Below, in pieces: positions 43,544 through 55,101 of a DNA stretch of 64,000 nucleotides (position 1 is the first letter of the stretch; each line of letters begins with the position of its first letter). The stretch comes from Isoperla grammatica (Eukaryota; Arthropoda; Insecta; Plecoptera; Perlodidae): positions 46,764,361-46,828,360 of the forward strand of contig OX246743.1 of the NCBI GenBank assembly GCA_945910005.1. Reading direction: 5' to 3'. The position numbers and the translations under genes are program-made. Under the pieces are notes generated by a model. The model made no database searches and was not told the origin of the DNA. It saw only the letters and a list, made by a program, of their open reading frames with translations.

Positions 43544-45307
43544 CAGGAGCGGATTTAAGAAAAAGGGCCCGGTCAGCATTTTACCAAAGGGGCCCGTCCG
43601 TTCGGCATATTTTTTTTTTAACAAACTAACTAATATATGTACTAATTCATTACTCACCAAAGCTCTTAACATGACACCCCCTTCTCAAGTTTTTCCTGGC
43701 AAAAGCTCCAACAGTTGAGATAAGCCCGAACTCTCGACAGTTTTTCCTATTCATATCCGCAAGATCAATTAGCCGTGTTTGTTTCATAGTGTATATATAG
43801 GATTCATAGTTCGTTGGTAGAATTTATTTTGAAATAATAAAAGGACGAAACACTACGATTGGCGTCGTCTTAAAGATATATTAAATTTGGCATGTCACTT
43901 CCTATGGGTTGAGAAGGCTTTTTAACAATAAGAATGTCAAGTTGATCATTTGAAATAACTGATCCACTGATAACAGAGCTTTATCAGTCAAGACCGATAG
44001 AGGTGGCTCAGCGGTAAGACGCGAGACTCTAATTCGGGAGGTCGCCGGTTCGATTCCGGCCACCGGCAGTCCTGACTGAAGGTTTTTTCCGAGGTTTTCC
44101 TCAGTCGTAAAAGCGAATGCTGGGATTGAGTCATACTATCAGCCCTCGGACATTCCTTCCCAACTATCCAAACACCCTAATAACCTAGTTAGTCACCTGA
44201 AGAGGGGCACATCGGGTAAAGCTGGTGTGCACCCTAGAACGGGTATTCCTACAAAAATTATTATTATTATTATCAGTCAAGAAAAATATGCTCAAACATG
44301 TTACATGGGTCTGCAATTTTTTAACTTTGGTGCAGGACACGTAGTTTTGAGACAACGCAAAATCTACACTATCCTTACACTAGGTCTTTGTGATTTCACT
44401 TGAACTTCTACATTCACTGTATCAACATAATAAGGAGAAAAGGGTTTTGTGCTGTTTTGAGAATCACTGTAACACGGTAGGAGTGTTACTAGAAGGTTCG
44501 AGGTTTTCTGTTATAGGTGTGTAATGAGAAGCACTTGTTTGATTTTCGATTTGGGTTGAATTTCACTCGAATTTTCGACGTGTTTAATTATGTTCAGCGC
44601 CAATTGACACACGCGAATTATTGCCAACACAAAAACTTAATTTTCTTTGTTTAGGGTCATTGCCGGCAGTTACAAGCAGTGCGCGCTCTTTACCTTTATC
44701 TTTTGCCGGGTCTTATGCTTGTATTTGGTCTGTTCACTCTTCTTTAAAACGTATACCACGCTCAGATTCTACCTTCGTTTAAATTAAATTAAAATGACAC
44801 CGTTGACACACGAACTAAGTTGCACTGGACTGTTTCACACGAGACACAGAAACCGACTGGTAACTGGTACTGAGTAGAGGAGAGGTTGGGTGTTTCAAAG
44901 CAAGTAATTGTAATTTTATAGACATATAGACAGTCATTGGGTTGTAAATATCAACCCTCATATTTGCTGAAAATTTCGAGGTTTTCCTAAAATTTATTTT
45001 AGCGAGTTGGAACGTGACTCAAAGTAAAGCGGCATTTGTTAAACTGGGGTTGTTTCCGCCGCTGTGTACTGTCAAACACGTGGGCGAAGGCTTTATTGAG
45101 CCCTATAAACAGATTAATTCTTTTTGAAACATTCTTTTTAAATATAATTTTATTGGTAGCATTTGCTATAGTGGGTTTCAACAATGCCTATGGCGAATCA
45201 ATCTCAGCTCATGTATTTTTAAGTGGGTCGCTAAGGGGCGGGGGGCCCGGATTGGCTGGGGCCCGGTCAGCATTCGCTGACCGGGCTGACCGTTAAATCC
45301 GCTACTG
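43544..45307. mobile_element. 1764-bp hAT-like element with nested SINE
   Basis: Terminal inverted repeats CAGGAGCGGATTTAA (43544) and the inverse of CAGTAGCGGATTTAA (ends 45307) match at 14 of 15 bases. A perfect 8-bp direct repeat ACTCAGTC flanks both ends (43536-43543 and 45308-45315), as in hAT insertions. Both ends also carry sub-terminal GGCCCGGTCAGCATT, and the right end adds a CCCGGTCAGC...GCTGACCGGG palindrome. No transposase frame is visible, so it is non-autonomous or an internally decayed copy. Confidence 0.92.
43994..44269 (+). mobile_element. tRNA-derived SINE, full length, inside the hAT-like element
   Basis: Head CCGATAGAGGTGGCTCAGCG with perfect A box (TGGCTCAGCGG, 44004-44014) and B box (GGTTCGATTCC, 44047-44057), a ~170-bp unique body and an (ATT)n tail. 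The 13-bp target duplication TTATCAGTCAAGA is exact (43981-43993 and 44270-44282). RNA polymerase III promoter motifs are intact, so this copy may be transcribable. Confidence 0.95.
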
Positions 45308-45315
45308 ACTCAGTC

Positions 45316-46234
45316 GTTTGTCAATTATTGTATGTCGTTCATAGTCGTTCTCCAAACCCAATTCTTTCGCTGATCTGATGGTGTTGTAAGTAATTGTGGA
45401 CACTTTGAATTTGATACATTAATAATGTATATAATACCACAGATAACGAATACTTTGACTCCTCCGGTCTAGATAGGTCCCTTTACGTGGTGACCGGTCC
45501 CTGCATAGAGGGACGTCCCATCAATAGTCCCTTTGCTCAGTCATTCATCTCGACTTTGTCGTCTGTCTCATTGAAGCCGCCCACTCTTTGCGACCTGAAC
45601 ACCCCCCAACCCTCTAAGTGGACTCTTCTTATGACGATGTGTGATGGCTCTGTTTCATAATTGATCCACAATTTACGAACACAAATCCATATTTTGTACA
45701 AAATAAAGATGATGATCTTCTTGCTTTACGTTTCTATTATTGCAATCATGTTACTCGAGACGTAGAGGGGTGATGTCTGATTTCGAATTCTTAAGAATTA
45801 TTTGGTTATAAATGTAATATTAGCTGTTGGAATGGCCGATGGATGGTGAGGGTCGCCAGTTGGTTTGTACCGGTCAATAATAGCCAACATACCTGCCCGT
45901 GGCCGCATACCTGACACGGCGCCTAAACAGCGCTACTATACTGGACACTCGCTGGACCCTCATACGGTGACCCCGGCTACACTTCTATCATCTTACAACT
46001 TATCAGCTTCTAGATTGTTTCTTTTATGATGGAAATGTATTACTTATAGCGTTTGCCAAAGTAATTAGACTGTACCAACACGACTGCAAGTCAACCCCTC
46101 CGAGAAAAGCGATCTTTTATTTAGAAAACTAGAATCAATTGGCGCCCTTCACTTTTTATTATTATTTATTATTCATCTAATACAGTCCCAAATACATTAG
46201 ATATAATAAAGTATTAAAGTATATCTATTGCTTC
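45316..46234. other. non-coding stretch with dispersed-repeat pieces
   Basis: Pieces near 45480-45650 (GCGACCTGAACACCCCCCAA, TATGACGATGTGTGATGG) resemble the 38700-38890 region. A short match to SINE family 2 (GAGACGTAGAGGGGTGATG) lies near 45758. No exon recognised. Confidence 0.4.
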
Positions 46235-46365
46235 CCGACGACGAGGGATGATAGATGAAGATGAAGGAAGGATAAGTATACAGAAAAGCCTTGACTTATT
46301 CAGGTTTCGAACCCACGTCGCTTAGGACCTGCGCCTCAACCGCATGAGCCACCGCAGACGGATAA
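46235..46365 (-). mobile_element. tRNA-derived SINE, family 2, minus strand
   Basis: On the minus strand: TCTGCGGTGGCTCATGCGGT (A box TGGCTCATGCGG, 46351-46340), then GGCGCAGGTCCTAAGCGAC, then GGTTCGAAACC (B box, 46313-46303), then a body ending TCTATCATCCCTCGTCG. Related fragments lie at 9255-9333 and near 45758. Target duplication not determined. Confidence 0.75.
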
Positions 46366-47688
46366 CTTTGAAAGAATCGTTACAAAAAATATTAATTTGT
46401 CTATACTTAATATATTATTTCATATAAGTTATACCTTAAAAAAATATAATAACAGATCGTTAACACATTGAATACACCATGTTTTTCTATGGAACAATAT
46501 TATTGGTGTGCACAGACAGACGGTGTATCGTCTAGCGACCATGCGTGCCCAACTCCGAACAACACTTGTACCGAGTTTGTGACCTTTGAGGCTATATTTA
46601 CATTTGGCAATCAGACAGCACAGAAGACGTGGAATAGTTTCGTAGTTAGTCATTCGCTCACTGGTCATACTGGTCGTTATTAACGTCAATCGTCGTTGGA
46701 TTGATTGATTAATAACAAGATTAGTGATCTGTCTCAAGGAACGCGTTGCTCAAGACGCGTCGTTGACGGCTTTTAATAGGGGGGGGAGGCTTTACACATG
46801 CGCCCCCCCCCCACAGACAATTTAATGTTATCATTTTATTGGTGTAATGCACAGAAACTCAGTCAGAAGTCAGCACGGGCAGAATTATCAAATATTTCAG
46901 GTGCTTCCATTACTTAATTATACTTAAAAGTTAAGCCTCATTATTGTTTATAATTTTAACAATAATATACCAATTGTTCCACCAATTTGTAAATAAGATT
47001 AAAACAAATTTGGTGGGTCTCTTTAATTGAATTCCTGGAGGTGCCCAAGTTCGCTATATATCTACTATTATTACTGTTCAAAAAAAGTGATCAAGACTTT
47101 GATGGGTTTTTTAAAGTCCAAAACGGTAACGGGAGTTAGCAAAGGAGGGGGGGGGGGGGGGGTCTTATCAGTTTTGTAATGTCACTCTCTGTGGAGAGAC
47201 AGCAAAGAAAAGAGTGGTTGACAACTCGAGGAGACTGGAGTTTAGAAAACCGCACCATCAGATATACGTAGATTAATTCATTTAACTAAAAAGTGTGTGA
47301 AAAAGCTGGCTCCCGTCAGCGCTAACTGTAGACATTGCATTCCGCACAAACGAGTGTCCAAGGCAACTACCTATTTTCTCTGGAACCAACGTACAATAAA
47401 AGTGGTAACAGGATTTCAATGGGCGGGACTTTCCCCCCACTCCCGCCTTGTTCATCAATGAGTGGCGTGGACTAGAGTTTCTAACTTTACCCACACTCGC
47501 GCATGTTCGCTAGAGGATGCAGCATTCTCTACTCTCTGTCTAGTGCAACCCACCCCGCTACGAGAGCGGACCTACTACTCTGTGATGTGGCGTAATTCAA
47601 TGCGTTTTGCGATATTTTGCGCTCTTGCTTTTTGCGAATTTCGTCTTTGACGATTTCGTCACGTAGGAGTAAACGAACCATTATCGTT
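46366..47688. other. non-coding stretch
   Basis: Contains G and C homopolymers near 46781-46812 and a 16-nt poly-G at 47147-47162. The frame at 46468-46680 has no recognisable domain. The last 200 bp would be the 5' flank of the candidate exon at 47689 if that is real. Confidence 0.4.
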
Positions 47689-47810
47689 ATGGAAAGTTTT
47701 CCCCGATTCGGATCCTATTTAATTGTGGATATTGCTGCTGTTGTTTATCTGGACTTCGGACGAACGGCCGCTGCTAGTGACGACAGAAGAGTTCTGTGTG
47801 GCTACATGGG
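47689..47810 (+). other. possible first coding exon, unknown product
   Basis: ATG at 47689 opens 40 codons ending at a consensus-like donor ATGGG|GTGAGT. The peptide starts MESFPRFGSYLIVDIAAVVY and ends DDRRVLCGYMG, with one moderately hydrophobic stretch interrupted by Asp. No family is recognised and no second exon was found, so this may be chance. Confidence 0.2.
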
Positions 47811-48825
47811 GTGAGTTGAATGAAGTTGCCTACCTAGTCTAGTTAGACCTTGATGGAAAGTGCATGGAATGAAGTTGTAAGGCCAAGGTCTTATCCTCGC
47901 GGCCTTGCGCAGTGTGAGAGTCGAAATTTGCGATTGATTATAATTGCATAATGGAGCATGGACCTCTACGGACTCGTCCAGGTAAGACGGGAGGGATTAT
48001 GCAAACACCTTGTTGAATATATGAATGGATTCGTACTGAATCGCATTTGTAACTGTAAACTAGAACTTATTTATCTTTTACTGGTTGGGTTTTAAGTATA
48101 TATCGGTACGTTTCCGTTGATGCAGTCTAGGGTAGTCGAAAAGACGAGGCGTGGTATTTTATTTTAAAATATATTTCTCAAAGATCTTGTTGAAATAATA
48201 ACATACAATTTGTAACGGTAAAATAAAAAAATAAAACTCCTTTGCACTATACTGACTGATAGGGTGGTCATACCTAGAAACATTGCCGCTATTGTAGTCT
48301 TAATCGAAACGCCGGGCGTGGTACTGATAATTATTATTAACAATTAAACAGACGAGGAATACTTAAACTTGTGTATGTTTTATCTATTAGTAAAACATTC
48401 ACCACGATTTATGTCTAGTAGTTAGCGCACACGTGGCGACCCCTAATGAGGCATTGTTTGCCTTCCTCGCCACAGACAGACAGACAGACACACACAGGTT
48501 ACGAAGAGGACGAAATTAGCTCTCTAGCCTAGACACTCCTTAGCCTCGACGTGTTTCGACACGCCTAGAGTGTTCCTTGTCAACCAAACTTTGCTGACAT
48601 TATTCATTAGTGATGCGTTGACAATTGACATAGCCTGGAAGAAGTAGCTGACTATAACAACGTGGATTCTCTTTCTGTTTGCCAAAATTAGCCTAGTGTG
48701 GTGTGTCGTGTAGACCAGCGTATGTTTGTTTTGTCTAGCTAGGCTCGGTCGCTCCCACGAGGAGAGGCTAGGGTGCAGTAGTTGTATGTGTGCTATTTCC
48801 ATACGCGCTAGGCTAGGCTGGATGC

Positions 48826-48859
<34 letters not shown>

Positions 48860-50588
48860 CCCCTCTTGTTGTACGCCACTTCCTATCTGCTCCCCTCTCT
48901 ACTCTGGTGCAATGCCCTCCCTGCATGGAGGGGTCTCGGCACGTGCATTCATCTTGCTTTGCTGCACGTTGTATACAACTAAACCTGGTGTCTTGGTTAA
49001 ATACATTTGCTATGTGTTCCTGTTGATGCCGACGCCATTTCTTGAAGGTCGAGTTTTCGATACTTTATGTCGAATTTCCGTTTATCTTAGTTCCAACAGT
49101 CAGACATTCTGGGTTCCCGTTACTGAAACCTGCATAATTCATTGTGTATCGACTTAGACTATCCCGTATTTAACCGGCACTTTATATTACGCTTATTTCT
49201 CATTCTGGTAATGGTGCTTACATTCTATTTGCAAACCATAACTTTTCAATAAATGCGATACTATACTCGACGTAAAAATGTTAGCAGCTCCGAACTAACA
49301 TACACAGTTAGAGTCGATGCCACCCACGCCCACTAAGGACTAGATAGAATTAGCTTTGCCTACCGCAAATCTTACTCGACGGAATTCTACCGTTGTACAC
49401 AGTACAAGGCTCACAATGGAATGTCGCTTACTCGGCATGCAATGCAACAGGTCTTGCTACACATTGCAAGCATGCACGTAGTTGAGTAACACACTCACTC
49501 GAATATCTATCTGATTATGCATCTACGCGAGGCAAATCATCGTTCCGAGATGTTATGTTGATTGTTTTGACGTTTCGCATTTGCATGTTTATATTTCCTT
49601 AGCGTTGAGCCCCTGCCCTGTCCTGTGCATAACAATACATGAACATGATTATGTTGATCTCGAGTTCTGGTTGGTCGAAAGTCGGGGGAGATTTTGCGTA
49701 AGATTGTTTATGAAGAAGGGACCTTAGACGAACCTGTTCACAACAGTCTAGTTATACTCTTTAGGATTCACGCTTTTAGGTAGCGACGGAAATTATAAAT
49801 GCTAAAAGATGTTTAAAGACTTGTGTTTACGTTATAAATAGCGTTTTATCTCTGTCGAGGAGACGAGAAGAAAGATGAATATTCACATGTAAAGGTGTGT
49901 TTGTTTTTAAAATACGTCGCGACAAGACTTGTGTGTTTAGTGATGCCAATCTTACTTGACGTGACTTTCAATGGGACCAGTGGCGTAGCGGCGTCGTCAC
50001 CACACGGCCGTACGCCACTGACGTGTTTCCCCCGCATGTGGTAGTTGTAAATGGTGATGGACGAAAACTTGGGAATTTACCAGTGGGCAAGACCGACTTT
50101 TAGTACTGGTCGACAGCTTCATTATAGCATACACACATTGTACTATTTCGTGAGAGTTCAAGTTCTCTACAAAATGAAAATATATCCTTTATCATTTTAT
50201 TTTTATAAGTTTGTCTTGAATCTATCTATATGATGTGAAACTGGTGTACAATATTATGTAAACGCAAACGAAGCACGTCATTCTAAGAAGTATAGTGTCT
50301 CCCACTAAAAATCAGTTCCTAGAACTGGGCGGGTAGACAACCTACACAAATGCATTTATTATTATTAAAATCGTTGTTGTAGTTTATACGTGCAAGCGCT
50401 CACATCGTGCGTTTGTCTGCTGCCAGCTTGAGTGACACTGACTATAGAGAACGGATGGCTGCCCAACGGAAGTACTACAGCTACTTGAAGAAGAGGGGAG
50501 GGGGTAGCTCGTTCTTGCAACACCCTCCAGGACGAACACTACAAGAATAGAATAGAACCGCATTAGAAAATAATTTCCACCGCCATCG
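47811..50588. other. non-coding stretch, simple repeats only
   Basis: Has (CAGA)n near 48472-48492 and a (CA)15 run at 48829-48858. No exon, RNA gene or mobile element recognised. Confidence 0.45.
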
Positions 50589-50842
50589 TACAGATAGACA
50601 GACTGCAGTACGCTCGTAAAGATGCACCGCCAACGTGTTTTGTACAGACAGACTTGCAGTACGCTCGTAAAGATGCACCGCCAACGTGTTTTGTACAGAC
50701 AGACTTGCAGTACGCTCGTAAAGATGCACCGCCAACGTGTTTTGTACAGACAGACTTGCAGTACGCTCGTAAAATGCACCGCCATCGGTTTGTACAGAGA
50801 GACAGACAGACAGACAGACATACTTGCAGTACGGTCGTAAAA
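50589..50842. repeat. 51-bp minisatellite, about 5 copies
   Basis: Unit GATGCACCGCCAACGTGTTT, TGTACAGACAGACTTGCAGT, ACGCTCGTAAA. Outer copies are diverged. The 17-codon unit explains the repeated minus-strand frame YKTRWRCIFTSVLQVCL. Confidence 0.94.
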
Positions 50843-52077
50843 ACGCAATTGTCTTCCTCCTCGTGGCTCTAGAAGAATGCATCCACTTCCTGTCTGTAGG
50901 TTGCACATTGCAGCAGTAGAAGCGTTCGTGTGTGTGTGTATGTGTGACCAAGTCTACCGTCTGCCTCTAACTGAGAGATCATCGAAACATCTGCCAACCC
51001 CGCTTTACTTCCAACGAGAACACTTTGCACCGACACACAATACTGCAAACACGATGTTTTCATTCATGCGACGTTGCCAAGTGACCTCCTCAACCCTAGT
51101 CTGCGTCTCAATATATTCAACAGCAACAACAACTTTGTATTATTTGTCTGGGCCCCGGGTAGAATAGTCCTAGGTCGGTGACTCTGCCAGTCGTAAGAGG
51201 CGATGAAAGGACAGACGAGACTCTCCCCCCCCCCCCCACTGTCCTCCTCCCACGTGGCCCTGCACTCCCTTGCTGGACTCCCTTACGACGACCCCCGCGA
51301 TATATAATGGATCTGATTCGGAAGACGTCATAATTATGACCTAAACTGTCGTTAACAAACACATACATTGAAGCAGGACATGATAGGAAAGTGTGCCGGC
51401 TTCACCAACCCCATGATTTACACGTGCCAGCTAGTGTACATCAAGATACCCCTGAGCACCGCGAGGAATGTCGGGAGATGCCCACATAGCCGACATTATA
51501 GGAGCCGTGTTCGGCTAAATATAGTGGCGGCCGTATCGTCCAAGGAATGTTACTCGGCTAACTGTTGATAGCCCCGATCGCGGCGAGTATAATATAATAT
51601 AATCCTCCAGACACGTATTATCCATTCTAGACGTAACGATTCCGATGAATCAAATAATTAAAAACAACGTTTCGGTAGGCGGCACGTCCGTGTTATCTTT
51701 GATTAGGTCCCACCTGAAGGGATTGATTTATGATGATGATCGCTGTACGTTGAAACGGGCTGTGCAGTAGGGTTCACATTTGCAACCACATGCCCCTCTT
51801 TAGTTGACTATGTAATATGTATATAAGATACATAGTCCCAGTCCGAGGGATGTTCGTAGGAACAATCAATTTAGGCACTCGCCTTGTAACAGAGGAAAGC
51901 TTTAGCATTGCCTATGTCCGGTATCGAAACGGCGACCTCCCGGATTATAGTATTGCATGTTCCCGCTTGGGCCAGTTAGAGCAAAATACTAGCATATTCT
52001 ATTGGCATTTAAAGTTTTAAGTATAGATTTTGCAACAGGTTGTTAAGTTTGCAACCCTGTGTCCATTTGCAATGTGC
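50843..52077. other. non-coding stretch with two dispersed repeats
   Basis: The GTCGTAAGAGGCGA motif is at 51190-51203 with GGGTAGAATAG upstream, as at 59243, and a 13-nt poly-C follows at 51225-51237. A decayed SINE family 1 copy in reverse orientation spans about 51780-51965 (ACCACATGCCCCTCTTTAGT ... CGAAACGGCGACCTCCCGGA). No exon recognised. Confidence 0.5.
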
Positions 52078-52370
52078 AATGTTGCCAGTCAAACCTTCCC
52101 CCCTCCATATACTGTAGTATAAGTATGTATGCGATGTTGCCAGTCAAACCTTCCCCTCTATGCATGCGATGTTGCCAGTTTGTGTAGGTATGCGTTGTTG
52201 CTAGTAAAACCTTGCCCTCTGTACTGTAGTATAAGTATGCATGCGATGTTGCCAGTTTGTGTAGGTATGCGTTGTTGCCAGTAAAACCTTCCCCTCTGTA
52301 CTGTAGTATAAGCAAGTATAAGTATGCATGCGATGTTGCCAGTTTGTGTAGGTATGCGTTGTTGCCAGTT
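52078..52370. repeat. composite minisatellite, subunits of ~30 and ~45 bp
   Basis: Built from ATGC(A/G)TGCGATGTTGCCAG, TTTGTGTAGGTATGCGTTGT and GTAAAACCTTCCCCTCTGTA plus CTGTAGTATAAG in varying order; about four composite units. Confidence 0.9.
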
Positions 52371-53868
52371 ATGTCTCGGTAATACCCCTACACTGCACAA
52401 ATAGAGCAACCGACCTCTAAATGTGGTGATTCCTCTACTAACAGGTCGACGAACTTCACGCTGCATCGCCTAATTATTGCTGGAACGCAGGTGTGCGTTA
52501 CTGTAAACCGTTCATTCAATTAATATAACCTTCAATAGAGTCTCGCTCATGCGCAGAGACCAGTCTGAGTTTGGCGTCGCTTTGCTCACAAGTCAGTCAG
52601 ACAGACAGACTAACCTCGTTTACGTGGACCATTCTCTGACTGTCTGGGAGGCGAGGGGATGTTCCCTTGATTGAAGCAGGAGAAATGATTGTCTCTTGTT
52701 TAAAACCGCACAAAATTTGCATTTTTTAAATCATATCTCGAAAATAATGTACACAAAATCGAATTTTAGGGTTATTTCAATATTGTGCAGCGCTCTCAAG
52801 TTATCATCATTTAAAAAAAGCTTCGTTTTGACCGGTTTTCACAAGTTGTAGAAGAAAAGTAAGTAGAAGTTGGTAGAAGTAGTAAAGTTATGTTAGATTG
52901 AGAGCCACCGAAATGGAGAACATGGTTGAACGCAACCAGCCAGTATGAAATTGACGACTAACTCGGTAATTCGGCGAATCTTAGCGACACGATCAAGATA
53001 CGGGGCCGTGTACAAGCCAGACAGACAAGTACCGTTATACCGGGTAGCGTCAGGTGCACATGCAGCGATAATTGGCAGGGGGGCTAGGCCCACTCTCGCA
53101 TGTCGGGGCTGTCGAACCACCTGCTACCCCCTCTCCCCCCACCGCTTATCTGCGATCTTACACTATCCCCAGCAGGCCATTAACATTTCTTAAAAAAAAT
53201 TGTTTTAATGAGGGATTTTAAAGGGTTAATCCCTCGAAATCCAGAGCACTTTGTGGTGGCTTCCTTTGTGGGCGTAGTAGCAAGTAGATTCCTTCGGGAG
53301 ATAGACGTAGACAGTTTGACCACAGTTTGGGAGCGGCAGGTTGGTTGGCTACCATGCTGGGTTAGTTCGATGCATGTCCGGTCACAGAATAGAGTTGCTG
53401 CAGACCTTTTGTGTTTTTGGATTAGATGTAGGTTATAGATAGTGTGAGCGTCCCCTCCCCCCCCCCCCCCCTAACTGCGCAAAGCAGGGTTTGGTTTTTA
53501 ACGCTTCAAATTGCTCTTCGAGTAATCATTGTGTAATTATCGTTTAGAGAATATTTTGAGTTATCTATGATGTTGTTGGATGAATTGCTAAGTTTCAAGA
53601 TAATACGTTTCAAATTTTGTTTGCCAATTTTAAAAGTGTGTTACACATTATAGGCCTACATACCTTCTACAGCCTAAAGGTGTCTTATAGTGTATGACAT
53701 TGAGTGCTGAAGGATAGATAATGTAGTAGTGTGAACGCTCGTGTTTGTGGAGCGCCTGTGGAGTGTGAGGTAGACAACCCGTCACACAGGTGAGAGGCAC
53801 TGGTTGCGTTGTTTTCCCGCCAGGCGAATATGCCGGCCGGCATTCTGTCCCGCACCTCGCTTGTCAGT
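52371..53868. other. non-coding stretch, nothing recognised
   Basis: A 15-nt poly-C at 53457-53471. The frames at 52893-53438 show no domain. Confidence 0.4.
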
Positions 53869-53975
53869 CTGTCTCAGATTGTATTTGCACGTGTATCTGT
53901 CTCTGTATATCTTGTGACCTGTCTGTCTCAGTTTGTATTTGCACGTGTATCTGAGTCTGTACATCTTGTGACCTG
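53869..53975. repeat. two tandem copies of a 54-bp segment
   Basis: CTGTCTCAG(A/T)TTGTATTTGC at 53869 and 53923, each ending CATCTTGTGACCTG or TATCTTGTGACCTG. Confidence 0.92.
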
Positions 53976-54041
53976 CAGTTAGGTAAAGAGGTCTCTGTCT
54001 GTGCCTCCGGACAAGAAAATATCAATAAATAATAATGAATA

Positions 54042-54281
54042 GTACGGGATAGTATGGTTGAGGAAATTCCCGTGCGGCGCGCTGAGAAGGTGTATCGCGG
54101 GTTGCCTACGCGCCCTAAGGACGGGGTAGCAGGGTTGAGGCAGCTGCCGCGCGGCGCGCTGATAAGGTGTATCGCGGGTTGCCCACGCGCCCTAAGTACG
54201 GGGTAGAAGGGTTGAGGCAGCTGCCGCGCGGCGCGCTGAGAAGGTGTATTGCGGGTTGCGTACAGGCTCCAAGTAAGGCGC
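54042..54281. repeat. 77-bp minisatellite, about 3 copies
   Basis: GGCGCGCTGA recurs at 54076, 54153 and 54230. Units contain AAGGTGTATCGCGGGTTGCC and ACGCGCCCTAAG and are GC-rich. Confidence 0.93.
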
Positions 54282-55101
54282 ACTGTCGGTTTGCAAATAA
54301 TTGCAAGACTCGATCCGCATAATACAACCGATTACATTATTGGATACATATTTTAGCATTCAGTCTGTAGGGCTTACCGATACACACACAGTACGCTGTG
54401 CCCTCGGCTTTGCGATGTAGTGTATCACTCTAGAGGAATTACTAAGAAACTGAAATAACTTGATCCCTCCGTTTTACCCCCCCGAGTGAGTGATCACCCA
54501 CCCCTCGGAGGGTCAAACAAACGCTCTAACGACCACTTAGTGCACAATACCGCCATATTGTGTGTGTGTTACGTAATTGAGACAACTAGAGCCATTTATT
54601 TATTAATTTTTTCACGGAATATGAACTGTCAGACTGTCGAAAATTAGACCTATGACGAGTTTATCTATTTTTAAATTGGTGGACTTGAGGTAATTTAACG
54701 GCTGATGGGTTTCCTGACTGACGGGAGTCTAGATTACGATCAGAAGTGGATGCAGCCGGCTTGGGAACCCGATGCATTCAAATAACACCGAGGGCACGGG
54801 CAGGAATGTCAGCTGGAATAGACAATGTCGGGGTTCTGTACCAACGCACGGAATTATGAGGGTATGGCGTTAAGTATTTCGTTGTTATGACTTCCTTCTA
54901 AATCTCTAACTGTCCTTTTAATTGTTTACACCATAGCACCGATCACAACTTTTATCTTGTAGCTAAATGTTGAGTTAGTTTTATGCCCCATTCAACTTCC
55001 AACTAAATATTTAACTCTCCACTAACTTATTTTCACCATGGCAACTGCCAATCAGAAGCTTTGAAATAAGAATAACCTTACAGCTATGTTCCACGCTCTC
55101 A
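54282..55101. other. non-coding stretch, nothing recognised
   Basis: No exon, repeat or mobile element recognised before the large array. Confidence 0.4.

Noticed and set aside
43994..44075. A functional tRNA gene (perfect A and B boxes)
   Set aside because: The tRNA-like head continues into a SINE body with (ATT)n tail and target duplication, and a second copy shows the same extension. It is a SINE promoter, not a tRNA gene.
45036..45296. Transposase coding in the hAT-like element
   Set aside because: The frames inside 43544-45307 are short and show no BED finger, catalytic or dimerisation motif.
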